Of a DNA stretch of 64,000 bases, positions 1 through 12,379 are shown piece after piece. The notes beneath the pieces are model-generated. The model was given only the letters and a program-made list of their open reading frames with translations, had not been told where the DNA came from and made no database searches. How positions within the stretch are numbered: the first letter of the stretch is position 1; every line of letters starts with the position of its first letter. The translations under genes were made by a program, and so were the position numbers. The stretch lies in assembly GCA_948099385.1 (NCBI GenBank), contig CANUEZ040000199.1, positions 3,854,001 through 3,918,000 on the forward strand. The letters run 5' to 3'. This DNA is from Fasciola hepatica. Taxonomy: Eukaryota > Platyhelminthes > Trematoda > Plagiorchiida > Fasciolidae.

Positions 1-59
1 ATCAATCGCCGAATAAGGACAATTACAAATGGAGTTGCTCACATAAAATTTCGTAGCAG

Positions 60-600
60 CTGGTGATGGGTGATCGGAAATTTTAAACTGACAGATAGCC
101 TTTGACTGGTGGTGGTTGAGTGATCCTAAGAGCTTTTGCTTACCATCTCGGAGATCAGGGGTTTGAGTCCCACCACCGAAGGTTACCTTGTTGGTAGACA
201 ATAATCCACCGTGGTTCCGCTTTTGACCACACGTGACCTATTGGAACCTCAGATTCAGGTTGTCGACAATCGCTGACAGTATAGTGAGCATTTTCGGCCG
301 TGGGGTGAACCCCTTAAACGGTAAATACGCATGCATCATGTAATATGCTATTGATTTCCACTTAGGTGGGTCACTCCAAGTGTTTTTGCATAACAAAGAT
401 ATTGTTTTGATACAACAATCCCGAATAACTTTTTTAACTATTGTAAGAGAAAAATATTGAAATTATCCTTGGGATATCAGTGTTCACCAAAAGACAAAAT
501 CCGCTATCTCAGATGACATCTGAAAAGAAAATATGACGTTTTTCCATCATACAATACTTGCACCTGTTTTAAAAATGATCCCTAGAGGAACCTTCTTGTT
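60..600 (+). repeat. tRNA-headed SINE-like repeat, copy 1
   Basis: Positions 108-177 look like a tRNA: the 5' stretch GGTGGTGG can pair perfectly with CCACCACC at the 3' end, and 160-170 (GGTTTGAGTCC) is one base from a consensus Pol III B box. The following sequence, including a GGTAGACAATAATCCACC-like segment, is repeated in diverged form after the similar head at 59918-59987, and similarity can be traced to about 590 here. A third head is on the reverse strand at 7708-7783. I read these as old members of one tRNA-derived SINE family. No target-site duplication was identified. Confidence 0.6.
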
Positions 601-1814
601 AAACCCCATTGGATACTAACGAAATCATAGAAGGGATAATGATATTGTATACAATTGATTATCTACCTATACTCACTGTATCACTGTATCTCTAGAGTCC
701 AACTTCAAATACATCTCCTCCTGGGGATCTCATAACCGTGTTCCAAAACCTCTCCTATTAATTTCCTCGAAATATCATTCATTTTTTCCACACGTACCTT
801 TTGATTCAATTGTGCTGCATTCCGCAGGTTTTGTCTCTCCACTTCACTTATCTATAGCTTCTTCTCTATGTTGATCCACCTTCACATCTAAGCTCGCCTC
901 TTGTGCTGCACGCAAAGTTGGTTTTCATTCCCACGTCAGAACCTTTTTCACAACAGCTCATCTGTTGCTGCTGCACTAAGCTCAAATCCGTCGGGTACTT
1001 TAATACGTGTGGCGTGCAGTTTCGATTATCTCTCCTTCTCTCCTTGGTCCTGTTTAACGTTAAACCATCCGAGTGATCGACAATCCTTCTCTAACCAACA
1101 TCATACTCATAGGAAGTTTATAAATGTTATGCCTACAATTCATTTATAGATTTCCGCTGATTCCCAGTTCTTTTTTCTAAACAGTTTTTCCAGGATTTCG
1201 CGGGATAACAATTAACTCACTGAAACAAAATGTGAATAACTGTACATGAATACAGAGCGTCCATTGGATTCGTTCATGAAGAACTGTCTTAACTTCACGT
1301 AGGCCCACCTCAGCCATCGCTAGCCATTTGATCGAAAGTTAGGATTCGATGGATCCAAGGAATGCATTCCCTTTCTCGTTACATCATCGCGACAAACACA
1401 GACTTAGAACACTAGAGGCATTATCGATGGCTCATTCCAAATTGGCTCCATGTGTCCAAAAGCAAATGAACTTCGCCCTAAACCTACCATGGCTTTAGCC
1501 AACCACAACAGTCATAAACGCACGGATGCACACACACAGACAAACACTACTTCTAGTCCCATAATACTGCTTTAAGTAGACATTTCGCTCCACAACGAAG
1601 TTATTTTTCTTGCTGGATTTTATGCATACGCGACCGATCAGAATATGCGGAAGGAATCCCTCACTCAGGGTTTGTTTTCTGAATTGCTTATTTAAATTCA
1701 ACTCTCGACATGAAACCTGAAGTACTAGCTAGCAAATAATGGCGCAATTCTAGAGCCATAAACCGTGTGAGTTGCTTATATTAAAAAATTGAATGTATTT
1801 GAAACTTCGAAGCC
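601..1814. other. no recognisable feature
   Basis: AT-rich sequence with only short, non-protein-like ORFs. It lies between the SINE-like repeat and the Gypsy relic and may include unrecognisable 5' Gypsy sequence. Confidence 0.4.
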
Positions 1815-3250
1815 AGTTGGCCTCACTCATGACACAATATGAGCTTGCGAGAGGAAACGATGTAAAATATACTTACATTGCCTCAACTTACACAATGATG
1901 GGAAACAAAGTTCACCATTCATGAATGTGATTGCGTCCATTCTCCTGGAATTTTTCTATTCTCTCAAGAATATATTTCACCAAGTTGGTTATAAAATTAT
2001 TTCTTTTGACCTCCTCACATGAACACTACTAGAAAATGCATATGGGATTTACAATTAGGCCATATCTAAATAGGTGGTAAATCTGTGTGAATCTGACCAG
2101 AGCTGTTTACTTTACGTCTGCGAATACAATCTGTGACCTACAGCTTTTATTTTCAAGCAGCCTATTTCTCTCTACTGAAGACATATGGTCAACAGTTTAT
2201 TGACAATTGACCTAGGATTACGCTGACAAATTCCTTGAATTTTCACGAGTGCCAAAGTTAATCACTCCAGTTCAGCGGTCGATTTTCTTGATGACTTAGC
2301 TCTCGTGGTTGTTATGAAACACCGTGTTCCATTGCACTGTAGTAAGTCTTTCATGCCACGTCAACATCCATCATGACAGTATTCTTGCCATTGTCTTCGA
2401 GTTTGGACGATTTTCTGGTAGCAATCCAACCATGAGGACCCCTATCATATACACCACATGGCGTCCAATATCACATTATCCAACATGATTCGCCAATTTT
2501 GACGCGTTCCTGCCGGCTATTACCCGACAGTCAATCTGTGTCAGAGATGAATTCCAGAATATGCTTAGCACGGAAATAACTCATCCGTCAAGCTGTCCTT
2601 AAGTCGTCAAACTCCATTTAGCTGGAAAGCACAACGGTGACAGTCGCCCGTGCGGTGATCACCGTACTCCTAATAATCCAAAGTTCCCCTCCGATACCCA
2701 TTTCTACATCCACGAATTATTCAGCAGCTTCCGTGATAAAAGCATTTTTCCCTAACTTGATTTAGTAAGCGCGTGTTACCATAACCCCATAGCTCCTGTA
2801 GATGTTCCGAAGTTCATTAAAACAACGCCATATGGCCTTTATGAATTCGTGTATATGCCTTTTAACTCACGCACATCCGCTGAAACATTCCAGCAATGTG
2901 TGTCTCAAAATTTCAGTGCTTTTGATATTGCTCTTATGTACATTGATGACATCCTCGTGGACTATCATCGTTGGTAGCACTTATGTAAATTAGTTCAATG
3001 CTTTCAAGATTGTCCGATTTTTCCCATGAAACACACTTAGAGAACTTAGACTGAATAACAAGATCATTTCAGTGATTCATATTGACGCCCTTACGTCACA
3101 ATATACTACGAGAAGCTATGTGGTTGATTCAAACGGACCACCATATGCCGAAGTCCATATGGCTGAGTTGGAATATAGCCCACTTGAATCAACACTTTAC
3201 AGCCGTCTGTTATACAATAGATATGTAGCAACATCCCTTGTGTAATTAAC
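1815..3250 (+). mobile_element. Ty3/Gypsy retrotransposon relic (protease to reverse transcriptase)
   Basis: Broken reading frames give the usual order of a Gypsy pol gene. Around 2190-2290 there is a protease-like stretch (a LTIDLGLR-like motif followed by VDFLDD). At about 2500-2640 a pre-RT segment ends in a GDSRPCGDHRTPNN-like motif. RT proper runs at about 2690-2975, with TTPYGLYEFVYMPF and the catalytic segment ALMYIDDILVDY at 2928-2963. Several stops and frameshifts interrupt it, so it is dead. The part from 1815 to about 2570 is repeated at 63110-64000. RT similarity fades after about 3000, and no LTRs or integrase were recognised. Confidence 0.8.
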
Positions 3251-3539
3251 TCCTCAGACCAGATAGGTCAACTGATAAATATGTTTGACTAAACTCAAGA
3301 CAAATTGCAGTTCACAATGATACAGTCGTGCAAGGCGATAGGCTTTTTGGACATTCGAACGAGTCATCATAAACATGGTTCACTCGTTCGGCCAGTACAT
3401 GGCAAGGAGACTTGGAATGGGTAGTGAGGCTACTGCCGCAATTTCGTGCCTCTTGAGGTGAGAGGCAACCTAGTTTGGTGCCTCACAAACAGAGCAAGAT
3501 GATTTTGTTCGGAAGACACAATTGAGGTAGAACCCCTAA

Positions 3540-4140
3540 CGGTGTTGAGGATTTTATTGAGATTAGTTACTCAGACCAACTAGTTGATAAGGTGATGCAG
3601 ATGGATGAGAAATCTTCAAGAGTCTGTGGTGTAAAGAAAGCCAGTATACATACGTTTGCCATCTATAGGAGACACTCAGGTAGAGACTGCGTGGAGCAGA
3701 TGAAGAGACATCATTAGAAAAAACATATCAGGCAGCTAACCTTCGAATGTTGTTTCAGTCCAGACTAGCGCTGATTTGCGATTGAAAGACAGAATCCCCG
3801 GTTATGAAGCGTCATTTTATGTGTACTCATTCACTTGTTCCTGTGGAACAATGTACATCGGCCGCACTATCAGGCTTTAGTCCGAACTTATCCGCGCTGT
3901 TCACCTTTCACGGTTGAATACTAGAGCAATTAAATCACTCACTAGCGCAGTCTTTTCACTTAGCTGAGTGCAACCACACAGTAAACGTGTCCTGAACGAT
4001 GTCCAAGGTGGGCAATCAAGGCCATGAAAATGTGGCATTCTGGCCATAGCTGAGACTGTCGACATCCGCCTCGACAACCTCCCTTTGTGTGATCAAAGAC
4101 AATTTGTATATGTTCTTAAACTACCCTGGCCTTCCTTTCT
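3540..4140 (+). mobile_element. Penelope-like element fragment, GIY-YIG endonuclease end
   Basis: Translation with frame changes gives a PLE linker (KPVYIRLPSIGDTQVE, from about 3640), then a GIY-YIG domain whose core reads YSFTCSCGTMYIGRT at about 3825-3870. The C-terminal PLE signature (CDQRQFVYVLKLPWP-like) ends near 4130. This is the endonuclease and C-terminus only; the RT of this copy is not visible upstream. The YIG motif is intact here, unlike in the copies at 12 and 27 kb. In-frame stops show it is inactive. Confidence 0.75.
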
Positions 4141-4551
4141 CTCTACAGCAGGCCATAGACCAGATGAGATTTGGCAACTTGTGAATAACAATACACATCT
4201 GGGCTTGATTTAAGCCTGCATTACAATTGGACACCCTTCGGTGTCTTATCCTGGTCAATGCACATCTTGAACCAGATATTCACACCGATGATATCAGACA
4301 GTTAACTGACCGACACACCAAATAGATCATTACAAGTCTTGATTAGCCCCTGTGTATAAACCAGTGTCAATAGATGCTACTTACCCTTCTGAATGGCATT
4401 AAGCTTTCTTAATTATTTTCGCTTCCTTCTGGATTTCAGTATTAGTTAATTGTGCAAATATTTTCAGAGTAATCAAACGTGGCCCACCAACATTCTGGAC
4501 CACTATACTTAACCTATTTATCCTGAAGCGTATTGCATAAGCAAGCCGTTG

Positions 4552-4571
4552 ACTCTCTCTCTCTCTCTCTC
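4552..4571. repeat. (CT)n microsatellite
   Basis: About ten uninterrupted CT units followed by imperfect CT-rich sequence to about 4585. Confidence 0.9.
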
Positions 4572-4853
4572 GCTGCCTCTCTCCGCACTCATCGCGAACT
4601 GTCTGTAAACGTGCTCACGTTCTGTGGAATCTCGATAGGCTTACAGCATTTGTTGACTCCACTGATTTTTCTATTTTTCATTTAAAAAATGCTTCCTCCT
4701 ACTTTGCCCATTTAACGGACTACCTCAAAGTTTGTTACAACTTGTTTGCCCAAGGAAACCTGTCATTTTACAGACAATAGATTCTCCTTCCCTTGCTGTA
4801 TTTGGCTCCGTGGGGCTAAGAGAAAGGCGTACAAATCTGAATGATATCATGGC

Positions 4854-5111
4854 ATGAGAATACTATTCACATTATTCAGGACTCAAATACGACATCTGAA
4901 AGGAATTTATGTAGACACGGTACTAGGGAGTACGAACCGCCATGAGATGGGAAAAGCCCTGGAACAGTTTTCTCATGCCAAGGCCAAACTGGGGCCAAGC
5001 ATCCAATACGCAAATCACAAGTTCACCCTTAAATCCGAATCATCCTCGCTTCAACCTCCTTTTCTTGACTGCCACGTACACAACCCCGATGCATCAAGCT
5101 TTGTACTCTGA
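4854..5111 (+). mobile_element. Penelope-like element fragment, RT palm/thumb
   Basis: An open frame of 85 codons resembles the RT segment after the catalytic Asp pair of PLEs. It reads YVDTVLGSTNRHEMGKALEQF, then an acidic linker and PPFLDCHVHN, which is the conserved PFLD motif position. The catalytic YVDD appears as YVDT, so a catalytic aspartate is lost. It lies about 700 bp downstream of the endonuclease fragment at 3.5-4.1 kb in the same orientation, so it is either a tandem second copy or a separate insertion. Confidence 0.6.
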
Positions 5112-6190
5112 ATTCTACTAAATGATAGAATTCTGGTGAACCCAAATTTCTATCACCCATGTCACCAAAAGCCTGCACTTTCGAATTCACACTTCCTTTG
5201 ACTAGCCTATTCGATTGTTTTATGTAACTGAACCGCTGTCCAGTGAATGAGTGACTCGTAGAACACGAACCCGAAACCCAAGTCGGATAAGACGAGTGGG
5301 TGAACTACATGTACTTCAGAGAACAATCGTTGCAATTACATTACCATACCTCAATTTGTGGGGCAATCCAGTCAAAGTGATACTGGAATATATTTTAAAT
5401 CATCGGGAGGGTCTGTCGGGGAACTTATGCTGAGCAATACGGGACCGAGTCGTTGGAATAGGGTGAAATCCATCTTTTATACGAAGAATAATTGACCAAT
5501 CAGGGTTAGAGTGGGGTGCGTACATGCGATGGAGAGACAAGTGTGATCATGAAATCAGATCAGACAAGGATCAAGAAAATCGCACGTATGCTTAACCAAG
5601 ACCATCACACAGGCGTGACGTGATCACCAGTCTGAAGAAAGTACAAAGGTCACTCGTGCGATGCGAGTGAGAAAGTGAATAAAGAACTTATGCAAGCATA
5701 ACACGCAAGGTCGGACACATGACGCACAAAACTTGGAGGTCGTAAGCCCCTGGATTAACCGCAATGGAAAATTGGTCTACTTTAAAAGTGCACTCTTAGA
5801 AAGACTGTAGTTGGACCGAGGCGAGGTAACCGGGTTCAACATGCGAAAGGAAGGGAAGACGTATAGGTTGAATTGGTTGGGAGGGCTGAGGTAACGAGTT
5901 GATTAGAGTCACGTGAGTGAGAAAGGGGAACTGCGTGGGAATTTCATACTATGTACTGAATTACCATTACAGTTGTACGTATTCTTGGGGTGACTCCCAA
6001 TTATTGATGATTTCTATGCAATAAATCTACTTCCAAGAAAGGATCCAACAAAAATTGATAAACAGTCTGCACATCCTTTCTCCTGAAAAGTTGAGAATGA
6101 AAACCCCCATCGCATAAATATCCGAACTCACTTGTCGGAAAGAGACTCGCTTCGCCCACGAACCCTCTCTGTCAACCCTTGATGCCGTTG
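5112..6190. other. no recognisable feature
   Basis: Purine-rich, relatively G-rich stretch on the forward strand with no convincing ORF, exon or repeat match in this window. It could be LTR or untranslated element sequence. Confidence 0.35.
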
Positions 6191-6198
6191 GCTATATT

Positions 6199-7490
6199 AT
6201 GAATTCTTTTGCTTCTGATCTTGATCACGGTGGCCGTACTGCCAGGCTGAATATTCATGAGAATGCGAAAGCTCCAAGTGCATATCATCGTGGTCCGCAC
6301 CTGAATATTCTGCATGATAGCATGGTCGACCGCCGTACTATGAACAACCTACGTAGTTATTTATCTAATCGCACACAAATTAGTTCCTGTGGTAACAGGC
6401 ACTCCCCGTCTAATCAAATTAACTTCCGTTTTCTCGAGATTTCATCTTTCGCCACTTGCTTTTTCCCTCTTTCAATCACCGAGCTTTTCTATTGGCCTAG
6501 TCTCGTTGGCTGCAAATACACCGATGAAATTGCACTTGGATGTCTCCATAACGGGAACGGGAGCTTGGACTTTTCCTAATAACAGTCTGGAAGAGCAGTT
6601 ATTGATTCATTTCTCATTATTTTTCAACTAAAGTCTCAATGTGTGAAACGCGCAACTAAACAGCTTTTAGTGTCACCCTATATCATTTCATTGGTAGCCA
6701 ACATCTCCCTAAAGCTTCTTCCGCCAGCTATCAGGGAGTTACCCTAAATACCAACCCTTTTGGACTAGTTATGCTCAAATACTCTTCACCAAACTCTGAA
6801 AGTGTTCTTTTTCACCATTAGGACTAGGACAAATTGAAACAACCTCTAATCTTGCACTTCTGTTTGTACCTTCTTTACAACTCCCCTATAATTTATCCTC
6901 CCTTGGAAGAAGATTTTGATGTTGTCACCAGGTCTTTGAACTTGCCTTCCCGTTGTAGCAACATTACCATAAATATTCTCGATGACTTCGTCATTAGTAT
7001 ATTGATGCTTACGACAAATTTATGCATAGATAACTACGTACCACAAATCACTGCCTTCAATTCACACTCTCCATATCCGTCTCTTTCTCTTCTAGTGGCT
7101 CGAAATTCAAAAGGTTTCATTGATGCGTGTCTCAATGTAGGAATATATTCATCGTTTATCCTATCCGCCTACACTTCGACCACGGAAAATGAATCAACGA
7201 TCTTGTTATTCTGCGTCGTCGTTCATCTGAATGAACTAGCTGCTTCAAATGGCGCTTCCACTTCACTCCCTCCACCTTCCCACTAATAGTTCTGCCGCTT
7301 CGGTTTGGAATCCTCTGTGAATAACGTGCTTGCTGAAAATTCTCTGCATATCGAATCCTTAAAGACGTTCATTGACCTGACATGGGTAGGGTATTCCCAC
7401 TTATCTTACCAATCTGGCTTCAGTTTATACTGCAATTTTAGTTTCATTGCCTGCACAATGAACAGACATCAGCAATGTATCAAGAAAGTG
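6199..7490 (+). mobile_element. decayed CR1/Jockey-like non-LTR element, RT portion
   Basis: At 6330-6420 the translation NLRSYLSNRTQISSCGN resembles the RT region just before the missing 'GVPQGSVL' block of CR1/Jockey elements. At 7300-7400 the translation NNVLAENSLHIESLKTFIDL matches the C-terminal tail of such ORF2 proteins. The intervening 150-codon ORF at 6834-7286 is probably part of the RT thumb but is too diverged to align by eye. No catalytic YADD was found. Confidence 0.5.
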
Positions 7491-7498
7491 TGTGGTCA

Positions 7499-7831
7499 CT
7501 AAACCCAAGATAAAACATCCCAAAGCCAAAACACGTTCCATGCTCGCGCATGGGTACAACCACAAAGGTCCCACAGGTCAAATGCCCTATTACCGACAAA
7601 TGGCAACAAGGACCTGAAACTTGGATTGGGTAATCGCTTAAGATCCCAATATGTCAGAAGTGATAGCGAGCCGAACGACAGTAGATTAGCGTCTACCACC
7701 GGAGTAACCAGTGATAGCGAGGATTCGAACCTCTGACCTCCGAAATGGTAAACAAATGTTCTAAGCCACTGGATCACCACTGGTCGTGACCCTCTAACTG
7801 CCAGGGAAACGCCAAGAGCTGTCATGCGCAA
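7499..7831 (-). repeat. tRNA-headed SINE-like repeat, copy 3 (best preserved head)
   Basis: On the reverse strand, 7783 to 7708 is a 76-nt tRNA-like sequence. CCAGTGGT pairs with ATCACTGG (seven Watson-Crick pairs and one wobble), and the B box is a perfect GGTTCGAATCC (7721-7731). A GGTGGTAGACGCTAATCTACTG segment follows, as in the copies at 108 and 59918. It looks like a SINE head rather than a working tRNA gene, because the same head with the same downstream sequence occurs three times. Confidence 0.65.
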
Positions 7832-10315
7832 TCACAACCATATTACCCACCGTAACCAACTTACTAGCGCATGCAACTCCAATAGAATATGTATGATGAT
7901 TTAGTTGCAGGTTAAAGAACCAGCTGTGAAACAACTAGGGGAAATCGAAAGACGTCTAGAGGCTAGATCTATAGAGGGATATTTCAACTATCAACCAAAG
8001 CCCGTCTTTGAGAATTCGGAGGAAGGGTGTGGCCTGCAACGGGAGGCCTTGCGCTCCGTCAGAGCGAATTGTAAGTGTTAGTGGATAGATATGGCTGATG
8101 TACATTGACGGTATCATAGGTTGGTTACCCCAACGAGCTTCTTTGGTCCCATGCAAAACTTCTCAAATATGGACTGTAAGCATGAGTCGCATCTGTGTGT
8201 CCATAGTTGCCTGATCCATCGACTTTCAAGTTGCTTGCTCTTCGATTGTAAGGCAGTATCTCTGGACAGTAACTAAAGTCGATTTATAAACTCGTAAGGC
8301 TTCTGAGGGGACATTATTCGTCAACTATGACTCGGGTTCTATGAATCACTAGGAACCTTCCGAGTTTTATTCACAACCGGAGATAAGACTGCGCTCTTCC
8401 ACCGATGACGTCCAACTACCCCACCGACTATATAAGGAATCAGGCACTGGCTGACTAACCAGGAATATATCTTAGTCAAGAATTGCATATCTTTGACCTA
8501 GGGTTTGCGAATGACAGTGTTGCACTATGGCACTCCCCGCTACGCTTCAAAAATCTGTTGATCAAATCGATTTACTTGCTAGTCCGATCGGGATAGAAGC
8601 AAACACAAATTTGGAAGCATCCGGTGGGCTGCCGTAGCCCACAAATAGTTTAGTACACGTGACAATAAAACTCAATGTGACGGGTTGGTATCAAAAGGAT
8701 ATGAACGACGTTTTACGTCTATTTCAGCTAAACCATTCGTCAAATACGCCAGAGCTGGATCGATAATTAGGTGTTTGCTCTGTTATTTGTAACATGAATG
8801 AATAGACAAAATTGAAAAAGGGTGAACTCAATATGCAGACTTATTTCCAACGTGAAATGGAAAGAATTCGAGCTGATGATCGTAAATGAACTGGGAGCTT
8901 GTTTTTCCAATTGTTTTACCACTATATACAGTTTTACGGTTCCAATTCACCTTTGTTATACCGTTTTCCAATTTCCGAGGTGCATTACGTGCTTCATGAC
9001 TGTTGAGTAGTCTGAGTGATGTCCCGTAGGCTAAAACCATTTTTACTGAGGAAATTTTATTGAGAGTGTGCTTAATATAAGAAATTTTGTAGAGGCTAAG
9101 AAACCAAAGCATTAGGATGATTCAAATTTTGGTGGTTCTGGAAAAGAATGGCGAGTTGGAAAATGTTCTTCTACAGATATTTGCAGAAAGGCTATTTGGA
9201 TGTCTGCTTGTCCGTGACTGAGAGATTCCGTGGTAAATTGATAGACGGGTGATTGAAACATTTTAACTTAGATTAGAATCCATTGAAGTACTGGTGGAAA
9301 ATGAGTGAAAAATTAACCGCGTGATACTAGAAAAGAGAGGTTGTGACTCTGAGTATGGTGACAACCCATCCTCATCTTGACATAAGGACATTGTTCGTAA
9401 TTCACTCATTATTACTGTACTTTTCGTAGAAACTAAACGTTTTTCTTACTGGCTACCAACAGCTTGTTAGTAGTCACATTCAACATGTGAATCTCTTCCA
9501 AGTCATTCTCCCGTGTTGTTGGCACAAAGTTGGTCATTTTATTGAACTCAGTCCCGATTCGTGATTGGTCCTTAATCCAATCTGACGGTAGCGTGACAAT
9601 ATGGTTTTATTTTATTCACATGGATTTGATCTTACTCTTTCATGTGATTTGAACGGTCTCATCCGTTTCCTTCTTTCTGACATTGACCTGAATTTGTTTG
9701 AATGAACATATGACGCTCCCGCCTGGTTTAACAGTAAATTTGACTGTCCACGATCTGTGTCTCGCTCGGTTCAAAATTTGGCTGTATGTTTTGTCCATTC
9801 ATTGTTCATTAACGTTGTAGTGATTATAGAACCGTGTTTCGGATTAATACGTCTATCAGTTGAAGTCTTTTGAAATTTGTTCGAGACGCGAAGTAAGCCA
9901 CACCGAGAAGGAGCACCCTAGAAAGGCTTTGAGCAGCTAGGTCGTACGAACCTGAGTGGAATTCAATCGAAACGGTCAAAGTTGACGGTCGAAAGGATTT
10001 CGCTTACAATTACTATTTGAATGCAACATTTGGGCCAAATATTTTCCTTCACTCTAAATAAGCTTATTCACTATTCGTGCTTCATCTACATGTTGAAATA
10101 GGATTATTCAGGGGAGATAATTTACTCTCACGAAGCTCCTCGACTGATTGAGAAGCATGTTACATTGCGTTCGTAAAGTCCATGATATACAGCTGTTTCC
10201 TGTGTAGTTTAATTGAATGGACAAGTGTACGAGACCAATATACGTTGAGGTTGAGAATAGGGAACGATTTTGCTGTTGTGTTTTGATCATATGAGTTCCC
10301 CACTGAGCTATACCA
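7832..10315. other. no recognisable feature
   Basis: Mixed AT-rich sequence with short ORFs only (for example 8828-9112 on the reverse strand). None has a recognisable motif or convincing splice sites. It may contain 5' untranslated sequence of the CR1 copy that starts near 10.3 kb. Confidence 0.35.
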
Positions 10316-11460
10316 GTGACGTGTGTAGTTGAGCTCTGCGAATTTCAGTCATATGTGGTTTATTATCTTTCTCTCTCGGTGAATTATCACTGCACAGTGA
10401 GTGAAACGGACTGCGATGAAATGTGTGATTTTTTATTCTGCAAGAAATCTGTGCGACTTGGGGTAAAAGCCCTGCCTCTTGATGGATGTAATGGATGGTT
10501 GAACAATAATTGCACCAAAATTCCTGCAGATTAATATAAGTGGCTGGAACTGTTTGAAAATACGATTATTAGAATCGCATGTTCTAACTGTGTTTTGACC
10601 AAGCTTCATCCCTACCAGACTCTCCGCCGGCCCAAGTGCATCCTAGCATGCCACCAGTGGAGACATACACACCAAAATTAAACACCTCGTTGTCCTGTGC
10701 CTCGGTCATTGCCACAACCTCTGGAGCTACTCGCCAAAAGGAAGATAAGCACGAAGGAATTCCCTCCACCTGCGACGGCAGACAATGTTTTGTGTCAGAC
10801 ACCGGCTGCCGAACTACCAACGACACTGAACCTAACAGTTGACGCTCAGGATTACACATACAGGTGGAGGGAGGTTCCATCAATGCCAAAGAGGGTTCCA
10901 CCCCTCATCCCTTCCTCTGAACAATGTATCGTGACCTTCAACAGCCCGGAGGCTACGGCAACCTCCCTAAAGGACGGATGGGATCATGATCTGATACAAC
11001 TCAAGCTGATCTTGCATAAGCTGTTTACGGAAGATGAAGCAGGACAGGCAGAAACAATTCGGGTCAGAGTGGCTTCAAGAGTCCGGAAAACCGCGAAATC
11101 CGATATGCATTCAGCGAATTCTCCGGGGTGGAATGGGCGCCGAGTTTCAGGCGGGATTTCCCCTTCGTGGCCATTCGCGCACAAAAGCCACTCGATGACT
11201 CATATGAAGCTGCAGTCGACTGGGCTACCGTTGATCTACCGTCATTCCAGGAGGGCAACCAAAATGTGGAACTCACTGCCAGCTGACGAGGTGGAAAAGG
11301 ACATATACAAACTTTTCAAAAGAAGACTTGATGCATATCTGATGGATCTTTGGCCTGAATCACTGTCGTAAGGCCACCGCTAAGGGTGGAACGTGATGTC
11401 GCTCATGAGAGAGGTGTCTCAGTGCCTTTCATTCCGAAAACTTGAACATGAAACTTGAAA
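10316..11460 (+). mobile_element. internally deleted CR1-like element (ORF1 joined to ORF2 tail)
   Basis: The start encodes a PHD/zinc-finger-like ORF1 N-terminus (CKKSVRLGVKALPLDGC) that aligns with the ORF1 of the reverse-strand CR1 at 16.7-20.5 kb (CKKTIGPRVKTLTCDYC). Some zinc ligands are replaced. The end encodes the ORF2 C-terminal signature WNSLPADEVEKDIYKLFKRR (from about 11268). Endonuclease and nearly all RT are absent, so roughly 3 kb has been deleted. A short ACATGAAACTTGAAA-like tail occurs near 11450. From 11266 onward the sequence is duplicated at 26396. Confidence 0.75.
10697..11371 (+). pseudogene. 224-codon open frame fusing CR1 ORF1 and ORF2 remnants
   Basis: A single uninterrupted frame runs from ORF1-like sequence (Pro-rich and Lys/Arg-rich, with ETIRVRVASRVRKTAK near codon 120) into the ORF2 C-terminal tail ending in DAYLMDLWPESLS. 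The fusion results from the internal deletion described for the parent copy. No protein of this architecture is known to me. It may simply be a chance-open remnant, and no promoter or splice signal supports expression. Confidence 0.4.
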
Positions 11461-12379
11461 ATATGATGGGTCTCAAGGCGGGAGATTCTCCTTCTCGGGT
11501 GTCACAATCTCGTTATTGCTATCCGTGCTTCGACCAGTGATTTAGATGAGGATCCTGTGTGATAAACGGCTAGTTTCCAATGAAGCAAGAAGAGTAATGC
11601 GGTAAGCAATGAAATTGGTCACGTTTGTTATATGCACTCATCCGCACATCGTAGACGATTGCGCGAATTTCATACAATACAGAGGAGTTATTGTCCGAAT
11701 GAATCAAACATCAGGATTGGGTCGGAATCAGGGAAGACTGAACCAGTGTGGTCACTGATGTTTGTCCGGATAGAGATTCATAGAAAACAATTTGTAAAAC
11801 GAAAAAATGTCTTCTCGATATATCACTTCAGGCATTGACATATATAGTACTGGGTAAAAGAGAATATATGTTCAGCTAAATATAGCAGAGAGTAAGTAAA
11901 TGTGCAACAAATCCGCTGCCTCGACAACATTCTTCAACTTGATGAATCTTGTTTGTTGTGTGAACGACAATAAGTGTGAAATGTGTAACCAAATGGCGTG
12001 AAAGGACAGGTGTGAAGAACAAGGGTGTGAAAAAAGAGGTGTGAGGCTGGGGAGAATTTGCATATAGGAACCATAAGAAAATCACTCGTTACGGCCACGG
12101 CAACAACAACTGTTGCACCAGGTTACGTTGCTTACACAATTTAGGTGTCAATAGTCGAATTGCTATGGCTTCTGATGGCATCAGCAACCGCCTGCGTAAT
12201 CCTTTCGCGTAAACTGTGGGAGTTGTCAAGACTGGTCTGAAAACTGTCACTGTGTCGATTTGATGTGCGCTATCCACCAGATGTTGTAGGATTGCACTAT
12301 TGATAGTACGAACAGTTCCTTTGAGTAAAGAACCCGGGACATGTTCTGATATCCTCTTCTACAGACATCTGGTCTTATG

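Noticed and set aside
108..177. Functional tRNA genes at the three tRNA-like heads
   Set aside because: The same head followed by the same non-tRNA sequence occurs at each site and the A boxes are irregular, so a SINE origin is more likely.
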